Positions 25,421-33,541 of a DNA stretch of 64,000 bases are shown piece after piece (position 1 is the stretch's first letter; every line of letters begins with the position of its first letter). The stretch covers positions 496,001 to 560,000 of the forward strand of contig OZ242303.1 of assembly GCA_965207945.1 (NCBI GenBank), in the 5' to 3' direction. Below the pieces are notes generated by a model. That model did no database searches. It saw only the letters and a program-made list of their open reading frames with translations, and was not told the DNA's origin. This DNA comes from JAAOII01 sp965207945 (GTDB taxonomy: Bacteria > Pseudomonadota > Gammaproteobacteria > CBDBNL01 > JAAOII01). A program made the position numbers and the translations under genes.

Positions 25421-26556
25421 TGGCAAGCAAAACAATATGGGTGGTTAAGATAGGAAGTTCTCTATTATCTCATCAAGGCACAGCACTCAACGAACCATTA
25501 ATTACATCATTAGCAGAACAATTTTCTAAAATTCGCGCCGCAGGCAAGGATATTATCCTCATATCATCTGGCTCAGTTGCCATAGGCAGGCAAAAACTTG
25601 GCATGTCAGTTGGTGCAGCTAAGAAAGGCAGCGAAGCAAAAACAGCCGATAAGCTACAAGACATTCAGGCAGCAGCAGCAGTTGGGCAAACAGGACTAAT
25701 GGCTGTTTATGAAAGAGTGCTGGGGAAAGCAGGGATAGTGGCAGCTCAGATTTTACTTACCCACTATGATTTGCAAAGACGTAAAAGCTACCTTAATTCT
25801 CGCGCCACCCTTAGTAGATTATTGGCTCTTAATGTCCTACCAATTATTAACGAAAACGATACTCTGCTGGATGAAGAGGTTTGTTTTGGCGACAACGACA
25901 CTTTAGCTGCTATGACAGCTAACCTTATGGCGGCGGAGCTGTTAATAATCCTTACAGATACCGAGGGCTTGTACACTGCAAACCCTAGGCATAATCCTGA
26001 TGCTGAATTAGTAAAAGAAATAAAAGCCGAAGACCCTCGCTTGGATACTATGGCAAGTAAAGAAGGAGGAGCGCTGGGTAAAGGCGGAATGCTCAGCAAG
26101 ATTAATGCGGCGCGGCTTGCCATGCGTTCTGCAACCTGTACCATTGTGGCGGATGGACGCAACAATGACACCTTAACAAAGATTCTAGCTGGGGACAATC
26201 CAGGCACTAAGTTCACCTCGGAGCGCGAGACATCTGTAGCACGTAAAAGATGGTTGGCAGGACAGCTCAGACCATTGGGGCAAATCCATCTTGATGCTGG
26301 TGCCGCCCAGGCATTGCGCGAAAGAGGGGTTAGTTTATTATCTATTGGCGTCCTATCTGTGGCAGGGAAGTTTGGACGCGGCGACCCAGTTAGTTGCTAT
26401 GATGATAAAGGAGTAGAAATTGCTCGCGGCTTGGTTAATTACAGCAATGAAGATTGCGATAAAATCAAACGTCAGCCGAGTAATAAGATTGCCACAATTC
26501 TTGGCTATGAATACGAACCAGAATTAATTCATCGCGATAATCTTGCTTTGCTGTAA
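25420..26556 (+). CDS. proB: Glutamate 5-kinase
   Basis: ProB phosphorylates glutamate in the first step of proline synthesis. The protein (378 residues) has an amino-acid kinase domain with VVKIGSSLL near 5-13, ISSGSVAIG near 47-55, NENDTL near 145-150, FGDNDTLAA near 156-164 and GKGGMLSKI near 222-230, followed by a C-terminal PUA domain (near 285-378). It overlaps obgE by one base, so the two are coupled. The obgE-proB linkage is common in proteobacteria. Confidence 0.96.
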   Translation: MASKTIWVVKIGSSLLSHQGTALNEPLITSLAEQFSKIRAAGKDIILISSGSVAIGRQKLGMSVGAAKKGSEAKTADKLQDIQAAAAVGQTGLMAVYERVLGKAGIVAAQILLTHYDLQRRKSYLNSRATLSRLLALNVLPIINENDTLLDEEVCFGDNDTLAAMTANLMAAELLIILTDTEGLYTANPRHNPDAELVKEIKAEDPRLDTMASKEGGALGKGGMLSKINAARLAMRSATCTIVADGRNNDTLTKILAGDNPGTKFTSERETSVARKRWLAGQLRPLGQIHLDAGAAQALRERGVSLLSIGVLSVAGKFGRGDPVSCYDDKGVEIARGLVNYSNEDCDKIKRQPSNKIATILGYEYEPELIHRDNLALL

Positions 26557-26562
26557 GTGCTT

Positions 26563-26592
26563 GTAGAGGCGGAGTTATCTCTACTCGCCGCT
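26563..26592 (+). repeat. GTAG-headed REP-like palindrome, diverged (after proB)
   Basis: GTAGAGGCGGAGT, a short loop and ACTCGCCGC form an imperfect dyad of the same family as 24216 and 31844, located 7 nt after the proB stop. Confidence 0.5.
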
Positions 26593-26689
26593 CTGCAAAA
26601 CACCTGACGCTTAATTTTTTATGCCTACTGGTATAAATTTTAAATTTAACTAATATACAAGCATAACTTTCGTTATACAATGATGTTTT

Positions 26690-27343
26690 ATGAAAACTAA
26701 CTACTCAATATTATTCATTGCGGGGGCGATTATCCTGCTTACTTCATGTGCTTATGATGGCATCAGTGGTTCTTCTGGTGGTGCTGGTGGACTATGGATT
26801 CAGGCAGAGGGAGCCACATTAACAGGGGAGGACTCTCCTTCTTGTGGCTGTAGATTGCGAGGAACAGAAAACGGAACTCCACGTCGCTGCTTCAACTATT
26901 TTACCGACAGTAAAGTAGTTTCTGGTTACTTGAAAATATCAGGTTCTTATGATGATGGATGTGCTAGCGAATACTCATTATCCGATGCAGACAAGAAAGA
27001 ATTATTTAGTTTAATAGATGCTGCTATTCAAAGTGATGCAGGTTCATCGCGACAAAGAGGTGTAGCAGATTTTGTGCCAGGCAAATTTAAGATTGTAGCT
27101 AGAAATCAAGTTGTATCTGGCCGCCCAGATGGCGTATATTTCAATATAGATTATCCTACTGGAGTTATTGGAAAAGCTGGTTTATTTATCGTATGCTCAG
27201 CTTATGCTCCTGGCAATGATGAGAATGAATTATTTATAGCAGCTGAAGAAAGTGGCGGTTTCAAAGCCCAGCCGCGTGATGTTGAGCGATGTAATAGTGC
27301 CAGGCATACTAATTTGGTTAAATATACTAAGTATGATAGATAG
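26690..27343 (+). CDS. Lipoprotein of unknown function
   Basis: This 217-residue protein has a signal peptide ending in the lipobox LTSC (Cys 20), then a Gly/Ser-rich stretch and about 170 residues that match no family I recognise. It contains several cysteines after the lipidated one (CGCRLRG, RRCFNYF, DDGCAS, FIVCSAY, VERCNS), an even pattern that suggests disulfides in a periplasmic fold. It is probably followed directly by the porin gene; the gap is about 50 nt, so they may be one operon. Confidence 0.6.
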   Translation: MKTNYSILFIAGAIILLTSCAYDGISGSSGGAGGLWIQAEGATLTGEDSPSCGCRLRGTENGTPRRCFNYFTDSKVVSGYLKISGSYDDGCASEYSLSDADKKELFSLIDAAIQSDAGSSRQRGVADFVPGKFKIVARNQVVSGRPDGVYFNIDYPTGVIGKAGLFIVCSAYAPGNDENELFIAAEESGGFKAQPRDVERCNSARHTNLVKYTKYDR

Positions 27344-27392
27344 CCGCTATTTCTATAGAATAACCACACATAAACAGATGTTTTTATTAATT

Positions 27393-28895
27393 ATGAATTC
27401 TTCATGGCGTTCTGTGCCTATAGTTGCCTCTGCAGTTTCTTTACTATTAGCGCTATCAACTGCTGCGCTTGCTGATAATCATCAAGGAGGCGATTCATCA
27501 GAAACATCAGGAGCATCCGGGTTACCTGCTTCAAACCTCGGCGATTGGTATCTAGATGGCGAACTAAAAGCTGCTATATTCATTGATACTGTGCATAATG
27601 ACCCAACCATCAGGGCTTCACGCACTGAGGTCTTTGGTGATGATGGCAGCAACTTACAGGAACAGGGTTCCGATAATAGTAAAATCCCAACAAAATTAGA
27701 TGACGATGGTAACATAGCCACGAGCCGTCCCTTAGCAACTGATACACCAGAGTTTGGCGGCACTATAACTGGTTCGCGTCTGGCGATTGGTAATCGCGGT
27801 GCCAACCACAATGTGTTAATTGAGGGTGGATTTTTCTCCAATGATAGCCCTTACACTCCGCAATTACATCGTCTATGGGCTGAATACGGCACTGTGGGCA
27901 TAGGACTCGGCTGGTCTACTTTTATGGATTTTAAGGGCTACAACTATCCGCGCACTTTTGATTACACAGGTCCTGTTGGAGCTGCTTATGCGCGGCAGAT
28001 TGCGTTGAGATTTCGCCTGAGTGATAACTGGTATTTTGGTTTGGAAGAACCTCAAGATTCTGCTTACTTAGGATTTAATTTTGATAGCTCCCACAACGAA
28101 GATAGTGTATATAACAAAAGACAAATTCAGACAACAGATGTAAATGATGTCACCCGTATTTATGAAGTAGATAATAAACTAAGGACTCGTCATTTTCTCC
28201 CTAATCTTATATTTACCTACTATGGGCAAGGCAATAGAGATGGAAAACATATTAATTTCTTTTCCTCCATTTTGTTGCAACGTGTAGAACTGGATGATAA
28301 TTCACCACTATTTTTAGAATCAGATGAAGGGCTAACCCGACTTATAGAAGATACTCGAGCTATTGATGGGAATGATGCTATCACTGCTGTTGAGAGGGAA
28401 CTACAGCTTAATGATGACCTCTCAGGTGGACTGGGGGCATACAATACCGCCCTGCATCTTGGAGTGAATGGCGCCATGCGTCGTGGAAGCAACAACAAAT
28501 TTAACCTTGCTTACATATATAACGGCGGACGTTATCTGCGCGATAATCCTAATCCAGCACATATTGTAGTGTCCAAAGATATTAAATGTAATAGCAGTTG
28601 TGATTACAAACTAGTGAATATTATCAGCCATTCATATCTTATGGACTTTACTTTTCGTGAGAAGATTGGCTTGATTTTTAGCGGCACAGTTACCGATAAT
28701 GAGTACGGCACTCGCCTTGGTGGGGCGGCAACCAAGCAGGTTCATGGCACCTACTTGAACTTCTATCAAGAAGTATCCAAAGGATTAAACTCGGTCTATG
28801 AGCTTGGCTATAGCTACCGCCAGGCATTTAATACTCGCAGTAACTCTGAATACCCTCGGCTTAGATTTTCTTACGGAATAAGCTATTCCTTCTAA
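27393..28895 (+). CDS. DcaP-like outer membrane porin
   Basis: This protein is 500 residues from ATG 27393. It has an Sec signal peptide (NSSWRSVPIVASAVSLLL, cleaved after ALA). The mature part resembles DcaP-type porins: GSRLAIGNRG, HRLWAEYGTVGIGLGWSTF, YPRTFDYTGPVG and alternating beta-strand pattern, ending in Ser-Phe, as outer-membrane barrels do. The reading frame extends upstream to 27252, but that part overlaps the preceding lipoprotein gene and would ruin the signal peptide; ATG 27378 is an alternative start five residues longer. The substrate is unknown (relatives take small anionic molecules). Confidence 0.7.
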   Translation: MNSSWRSVPIVASAVSLLLALSTAALADNHQGGDSSETSGASGLPASNLGDWYLDGELKAAIFIDTVHNDPTIRASRTEVFGDDGSNLQEQGSDNSKIPTKLDDDGNIATSRPLATDTPEFGGTITGSRLAIGNRGANHNVLIEGGFFSNDSPYTPQLHRLWAEYGTVGIGLGWSTFMDFKGYNYPRTFDYTGPVGAAYARQIALRFRLSDNWYFGLEEPQDSAYLGFNFDSSHNEDSVYNKRQIQTTDVNDVTRIYEVDNKLRTRHFLPNLIFTYYGQGNRDGKHINFFSSILLQRVELDDNSPLFLESDEGLTRLIEDTRAIDGNDAITAVERELQLNDDLSGGLGAYNTALHLGVNGAMRRGSNNKFNLAYIYNGGRYLRDNPNPAHIVVSKDIKCNSSCDYKLVNIISHSYLMDFTFREKIGLIFSGTVTDNEYGTRLGGAATKQVHGTYLNFYQEVSKGLNSVYELGYSYRQAFNTRSNSEYPRLRFSYGISYSF

Positions 28896-28927
28896 CCTAA
28901 CCACGCATCTGCTGTAAAATATCACTG

Positions 28928-29737
28928 ATGATTGACAGGATATTTAATTTTGCTCGGCATGGTGACAAAGTCACTCAACTTGCCAAAAACAAGCTCAGCA
29001 AATATGTTGGTTTTGATGGCGACTTTGGCAACCTTGCCAAGGACTGGTGGCAACCTGCAGGACCTTTAGCCCCTTTACATAAAATAAATCCTCTACGCGC
29101 TATGTATCTGGATACTCATATTTCCCTACAAGGTAAAACTTTGCTTGATGTGGGCTGTGGAGGAGGGCTGTTCTCTGAGGCGATGGCAGAGCGCGGGGCT
29201 AAGGTTACTGGAATTGATCCAAGTGAAGAGTTAATCTCTGCAGCTAGGTCTCATTGCAAAGGCGTAGGCAAAAACAAAGAAGGCAATATACTGACAATTG
29301 ATTATCAATGCACCACCGCAGCGGAACTAATTGGCAAATGCAAGGGCGGCTCTAAGGGGGGTGTAGAGAAGCAATATGATGTAGTTGCCTGCCTGGAAGT
29401 TCTTGAACATCTGGAGAACCCCGCCACTCTGATAAGAGAGTGCGTCCAGTTACTTAAACCTGGCGGTTGGGGCTATTTTTCCACCATTAACAAAACCCCC
29501 AGTGCTTTTTTACTTGCCATAGTAGGAGCAGAGTATGTGTTAAGATGGTTGCCGCGCGGAAGTCATTCTTACGAATATTTCATTAAGCCCGCCGAACTAT
29601 GTGGTTGGTTACGCAATTATGATATGACCCCCAAGCACATCAAAGGTTTAACTTTTGAACCACTAAGCCGTAGATTTACCCTTTCATCCAATGTTAATAC
29701 TAATTATTTGCTGTTGGCTCAAAAGGACCCAGCATGA
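28928..29737 (+). CDS. ubiG: Ubiquinone biosynthesis O-methyltransferase UbiG
   Basis: UbiG performs both O-methylations of ubiquinone synthesis. The protein (269 residues) has the UbiG N-terminus DWWQPAGPLAPLHKINPLR near 38-56, SAM motif I LLDVGCGGGLFSEAMA near 74-89, GIDPSEELI and the C-terminal EYVLRWLPRGSHSYEYFIKP. A short basic Gly/Lys insertion (GKCKGGSKGGVEKQ) lies near residues 137-150. It stands alone between the porin and lspA. Confidence 0.93.
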   Translation: MIDRIFNFARHGDKVTQLAKNKLSKYVGFDGDFGNLAKDWWQPAGPLAPLHKINPLRAMYLDTHISLQGKTLLDVGCGGGLFSEAMAERGAKVTGIDPSEELISAARSHCKGVGKNKEGNILTIDYQCTTAAELIGKCKGGSKGGVEKQYDVVACLEVLEHLENPATLIRECVQLLKPGGWGYFSTINKTPSAFLLAIVGAEYVLRWLPRGSHSYEYFIKPAELCGWLRNYDMTPKHIKGLTFEPLSRRFTLSSNVNTNYLLLAQKDPA

Positions 29738-29809
29738 CCCAACATTGCTTCAATATCTTTCATGCTTACAAAACCTATAATCTAAAACCTATAAAATGAT
29801 AAAATCATT

Positions 29810-30286
29810 ATGCGCAAACAACTTTTCTTAATATCCTTAGCAATAGTAGTAGCAGACCAAATCACTAAATGGCTGATCATCAGCAACATTGCCCTTGGCG
29901 AGTTAGTCCCAGTTTTCTTTTGGTTTGATTTAACCAATATTGGCAACAGAGGGGTTGCTTTCAGTATGTTTGCTAATCTGGGTGCCGCCAACATCATTTT
30001 TATGGTGGTTGCGTTAGTTGCTGTTATTGCAATATTTTTCTGGTTATGGCGTTATGGGCATAAAGAAAACGTCATAACTCGTTATGCCATGCTGTTTATT
30101 ATGGGGGGGGCTTGCGGCAATCTTATAGATAGAGTAAGGTTTGGCTATGTAATTGATTTTATCGCCGTGCACTATAAGAACTGGTATTACCCCAGCTTCA
30201 ATATTGCCGATGCGGCAATCACCATAGGAGCATTAATGTTAGTCGCAGATATTCTCTTACGCGCTAAAAAGAAGGAGTTATCCTAA
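29810..30286 (+). CDS. lspA: Lipoprotein signal peptidase (signal peptidase II)
   Basis: LspA removes signal peptides from lipidated prolipoproteins. The protein (158 residues) has four hydrophobic segments, DQITKWLI near 17-24, NRGVAFSMF near 46-54, GNLIDRVRFGYVIDFI near 102-117 with the first catalytic Asp, and FNIADAAITIG near 127-137 with the second. It serves the several lipoproteins in this window. It lies 48 nt before ispH, matching the lspA-ispH linkage but without fkpB between. Confidence 0.96.
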   Translation: MRKQLFLISLAIVVADQITKWLIISNIALGELVPVFFWFDLTNIGNRGVAFSMFANLGAANIIFMVVALVAVIAIFFWLWRYGHKENVITRYAMLFIMGGACGNLIDRVRFGYVIDFIAVHYKNWYYPSFNIADAAITIGALMLVADILLRAKKKELS

Positions 30287-30334
30287 ACGCAACTCTAACC
30301 TCTTATTTAACTTGACACATATTATAATAAAACC

Positions 30335-31336
30335 ATGACAACAAAAGTTAGTCAAAAGATTATACTAGCCCAGCCGCGCGGTTTCTGTGCTGGTGTGGAT
30401 AGGGCGGTGCTGATGGTTGAAAGAGCGCTGGAATTATTTGGTAAGCCGATATATATTCGTCACGAAATAGTGCATAACAAATATGTGGTGCAAAATCTGC
30501 AAGAAAAGGGAGCGATATTTGTAGAAAATATCCATAGTATTCCTTCCAATAGCATAACCATATTCAGTGCCCATGGAGTTTCACAGCAGGTGCGCGAGGA
30601 TGCTAAAGGGCGTAACTTAAAGGTATTTGATGCCACATGTCCTTTGGTTACCAAAGTTCATCTTGAAGTGCATAAGTTTAGTCGTGAGGGGCGTGAATGC
30701 ATTCTTATAGGGCATGCAGGACATCCCGAAGTGGAAGGTACTTTAGGACAATATGAGAATTCAGGCGGAGGTAATATCTATCTGGTGGAAGATCTGGAGC
30801 AGGCAAATAATTTACAGGTTCATAATCCACAACTTCTTGCTTATGTAACCCAAACTACATTGTCAATAGATGATACAGCAAACATAATTGCAGTGCTTAA
30901 ACAAAGATTTCCCAAGATAAAAGAACCCTATAAAGATGATATATGTTACGCCACGCAGAATCGTCAAAACGCGGTAAAAGATTTGGCAAAGCAATGCCAA
31001 TTGATTATAGTTATTGGTTCGCGGAATAGTTCCAACTCTAATCGCTTGAGCGAGCTATCTATTCGCGAGGGAACTCAGGCATATTTAGTGGATAATGAAA
31101 AGGAATTACGGCGTGAATGGCTGGCAGAGGAAGGGGTTGAGAATATAGGAATTACTGCTGGCGCCTCCGCCCCCGAAAAACTAGTGCTGGATGTAATTAA
31201 TCAGCTAAAAGAATGGGGCGTTAGTGAAGTGCTGCAAGCAGATGGCAAAAAAGAAAATGTGGTCTTTAATTTACCTGCTGATATGAGAAAAATATCATCT
31301 CCTCAAGCCGAAAAAATTGAAATAAACCAAATATAA
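30335..31336 (+). CDS. ispH: 4-hydroxy-3-methylbut-2-enyl diphosphate reductase
   Basis: IspH is the [4Fe-4S] enzyme that makes IPP and DMAPP at the end of the MEP pathway. The protein (333 residues) has AQPRGFCAGVDRAV near 12-25 (first cluster Cys), FDATCPLVTKVH near 96-107 (second), DICYATQNRQ near 202-211 (third), and the substrate motifs IGHAGHPEVEGT and SSNSNRL. It precedes dsbB by 12 nt. Confidence 0.97.
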   Translation: MTTKVSQKIILAQPRGFCAGVDRAVLMVERALELFGKPIYIRHEIVHNKYVVQNLQEKGAIFVENIHSIPSNSITIFSAHGVSQQVREDAKGRNLKVFDATCPLVTKVHLEVHKFSREGRECILIGHAGHPEVEGTLGQYENSGGGNIYLVEDLEQANNLQVHNPQLLAYVTQTTLSIDDTANIIAVLKQRFPKIKEPYKDDICYATQNRQNAVKDLAKQCQLIIVIGSRNSSNSNRLSELSIREGTQAYLVDNEKELRREWLAEEGVENIGITAGASAPEKLVLDVINQLKEWGVSEVLQADGKKENVVFNLPADMRKISSPQAEKIEINQI

Positions 31337-31348
31337 TCCAGTAGCATC

Positions 31349-31825
31349 ATGTCTAAATTATTCACCCGCACCTACTGCGCTTTTTATGGGGCAGCACTAT
31401 GCTTTGCATCTTTGCTTATCGCCTACTTTTATTTTCAGTTGTACTTGGGCTTACCACCTTGCCCACTATGTATTCTTGATAGAATTGTTATAGCTGCCCT
31501 TGGACTGCTATTCACGCTCAGTTTTTTCTGGCGTGGATTTGCATTACGGACATTAAATTGGCTATTGCTATTGGCAGGGTTGGCTGTGGGTGGCAGACAT
31601 ATATGGCTGGAAAGGTTCTCCCATAGTGATGAAACCGCAACATGCATCCCTCAGGCAGGGACGCAAAGTGTGCTGGAATGGCTTACCTCTGCTTTTGTGG
31701 GAACCTCAGATTGTAGCGTAATATACTGGCAATTGCTGGGTCTAAGCATAGCTGACCTAACCTTTGTCTTATACTTAGTTCTAACTGCATTATTATTAAA
31801 AATAGGATTGACTAAATCGTCGTAG
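31349..31825 (+). CDS. dsbB: Disulfide bond formation protein DsbB
   Basis: DsbB reoxidises periplasmic DsbA and passes electrons to quinone. The protein (158 residues) has four hydrophobic segments, the CPLC pair at residues 38-41 in GLPPCPLCILDR, and a second pair C99 and C122 in the periplasmic loop. All four essential cysteines are present, so this copy should be active. Its last ~125 nt recur almost unchanged at 33026-33163. Confidence 0.93.
   Translation: MSKLFTRTYCAFYGAALCFASLLIAYFYFQLYLGLPPCPLCILDRIVIAALGLLFTLSFFWRGFALRTLNWLLLLAGLAVGGRHIWLERFSHSDETATCIPQAGTQSVLEWLTSAFVGTSDCSVIYWQLLGLSIADLTFVLYLVLTALLLKIGLTKSS
31694..31820 (+). repeat. Direct repeat, left copy (3' end of dsbB)
   Basis: This stretch is nearly identical to 33026-33163 apart from a few substitutions and an extra 15-nt duplication in the right copy. 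The two copies flank about 1.2 kb of accessory-looking sequence. Confidence 0.85.
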
Positions 31826-31843
31826 AACTTACGACACAGGCCT

Positions 31844-32344
31844 GTAGGGGCGGAGCTGCGCTCCGCCCGCAACCAGTATAACCCTCGCAATAAACTATAA
31901 CCATACTCGCGACGGACATAATTATGATGCATAAATTCTTGCAACACAGTTCTGGTACGGCACATAAATTCCTGCAACGATTACAACGTCTATATGAATG
32001 GTGGTCAAACTTACAACACAGTTCTGGTATGGTGTATAAATTCTTGGAATGATGGTCTGTAGGGGCGGAGCCATGCTCCGCCCGCAATCAGTATAACCCT
32101 CGCAACAAACTATAACCATACTTGCGACATACATAATTATGGTGCATAAATTCTTGGAATGATGGTCTGTAGGGGCGGAGCCATGCTCCGCCCGCAATCA
32201 GTATAACTCTCGCAACAAACCAGAACCATGCTCGCAACACACATAATTATGGCATATAAATTCCTGCAACGATTACAACGTCTATATGAATGATGGTTGA
32301 ACGGACGATGATGGTCTGTAGGGGCGGAGCCATGCTCCGCCCGC
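31844..32344 (+). repeat. Tandem cluster of four GTAG-headed REP palindromes with spacers
   Basis: Near-identical palindromes begin at 31844, 32059, 32169 and 32318: GTAGGGGCGGAGC, a 2-3 nt centre and GCTCCGCCCGC. Each is followed by a shared arm (AATCAGTATAACYCTCGCAA and onward). Unit lengths are 215, 110 and 149 nt. Longer units carry extra blocks such as CCTGCAACGATTACAACG, seen at 31972 and 32263. Together with flanks they fill the 641-nt dsbB-to-32467 gap. Open frames here are on the minus strand only and just reflect the repeat. Confidence 0.85.
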
Positions 32345-32466
32345 AATCAGTATAACTCTCGCAACAAACCATAACTATGCTCGCCTTGTATCTATTAAAA
32401 ATATTTTTATATTCTAACTATTCAACTATAATATAAATATTCTAATACAACTAAAAATGAACTTAT

Positions 32467-32997
32467 ATGAAAAACTCTATTAATAGACTAACGGCGACTA
32501 TGTTATCAATAATCGGATTAATGCTGGTTACACCTGCCTATGCAGAAAGTGCTTCTAACACAGAAGGATTGGGACCTTTGGGCTGGACGCTTATCATTGT
32601 GGGAGGCATCATCTTTTTGGCGTTGGCGTCATGGGCTAAAGCAGAGATGGAAAAAAAGCAGATAGAAGATCAACTTAAAGATTTACTCCAATATCTAAAT
32701 ATAACAGTAAGTGATGAAGTTCGCCAGACGTTAAGAGATAGGGTGGAATCATACATGAGAAGCAAATGGGCAGAAGAAAGTAGATGGAGTGGAGAATTTG
32801 ATGATGCGGAAAAAATAATAAAAGAAAAAATGGAACAAGAAGGAGTAAGTAGTGGTGACAAAATAGAGTTAGAGCGAGAACTGGAACAATTGCTAGAAAA
32901 AAAGGATATTATGATGGAAGACATAGCAGAAGAGCAGGAGAGAAAGTGGGAAATACTAAAAGAGAATATCTTGCAAGAATTACAACAAGAAATGTAA
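32467..32997 (+). CDS. Orphan membrane-anchored coiled-coil protein
   Basis: This 176-residue protein matches no family I recognise. The N-terminus looks like a signal peptide (RLTATMLSIIGLMLVTPAYA, cut after AYA). A transmembrane segment follows (GWTLIIVGGIIFLALASW, near residues 39-56), then about 115 residues of highly charged, Glu/Lys-rich helix with heptad-like spacing, probably coiled coil. If the signal peptide is cleaved, the coiled coil would sit in the cytoplasm. It lies between the REP cluster and the duplicated dsbB tail with no operon partner, which suggests an accessory gene. Confidence 0.6.
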   Translation: MKNSINRLTATMLSIIGLMLVTPAYAESASNTEGLGPLGWTLIIVGGIIFLALASWAKAEMEKKQIEDQLKDLLQYLNITVSDEVRQTLRDRVESYMRSKWAEESRWSGEFDDAEKIIKEKMEQEGVSSGDKIELERELEQLLEKKDIMMEDIAEEQERKWEILKENILQELQQEM

Positions 32998-33025
32998 ATG
33001 AAAATATAGTTGAGATATTGCACTT

Positions 33026-33163
33026 TTTGTAGGAACCTCAGATTGTAGCGTAATCTACTGGCAATTGCTGGGTCTAAGCATAGCTGACCTAACCTTTGTC
33101 TTATACTTAGTTTTAACTGCATTATTATTAAAAACAGGTATTAAAAACAGGACTGACTAAATC
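33026..33163 (+). pseudogene. Duplicated 3' end of dsbB (right direct repeat)
   Basis: The sequence from GGAACCTCAGATTG onward repeats dsbB codons ~117 to the stop, with single-base changes (ATATAC to ATCTAC, GTTCTAAC to GTTTTAAC) and an internal 15-nt duplication (AAAACAGGTATTAA). There is no start codon or signal, so it is a non-functional fragment. It lies just after the orphan gene at 32467. Confidence 0.85.
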
Positions 33164-33201
33164 CACTAGCCATTAAAATTATATTTGTATAAAAACGATG
33201 A

Positions 33202-33510
33202 TTTTATACTTAAGTTATCTTGGTATATAAAATGCATGAGTTTTATACTTAAGTTATCTTGGGTATATAAAATGCATGAGTTTTATACTTAAGTTATGTT
33301 GGGTATATAAAATGCATGAGTTTTATACTTAAGTTATCTTGGGTATATAAAATGCATGAGTTTTATACTTAAGTTATGTTGGGTATATAAAATGCATGAG
33401 TTTTATACTTAAGTTATGTTGGGTATATAAAATGCATAAGTTTTATACTTAAGTTATCTTGGGTATATAAAATGCATGAGTTTTATACTTAAGTTATGTT
33501 AAGTATAAAA
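33202..33510 (+). repeat. 40-bp tandem repeat array upstream of the Fic gene
   Basis: Seven complete units (starting 33202, 33241, 33281, 33321, 33361, 33401, 33441; the first is 39 bp) and one partial unit at 33481. The consensus starts TTTTATACTTAAGTTAT, then (C/G)TTGGGTATATAAAATG, then CATGAG. Each unit contains the palindrome ACTTAAGT and an imperfect dyad of TTTTATA with TATATAAAA. Units differ mainly at one C/G position. There are no unique spacers, so this is not a CRISPR array. Confidence 0.95.
33481..33510. promoter_or_regulatory. Perfect 12-bp inverted repeat at the gene-proximal end of the array
   Basis: TTTTATACTTAA and TTAAGTATAAAA are exact reverse complements separated by GTTATG. 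The dyad ends 31 nt before the Fic start and just upstream of TATAAT at 33528-33533. It looks like an operator or the founder of the degenerate dyads in the array; there is no T-run for a terminator in the right place. Confidence 0.55.
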
Positions 33511-33541
33511 AAACGGGAATTTTATATTATAATAGGTGTTT

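Noticed and set aside
27252..27392. Upstream extension of the porin gene
   Set aside because: It overlaps the preceding lipoprotein gene in another frame and would place 40 non-signal residues ahead of a good signal peptide.
31651..32346. Several overlapping minus-strand frames with a repeated MRAEHGSAP start
   Set aside because: They are the REP palindrome and its spacers read on the other strand; the repeated protein start is just the repeated DNA.
33202..33510. CRISPR-like regular repeat array
   Set aside because: The 40-bp units are directly head-to-tail with no unique spacers and no cas genes nearby.
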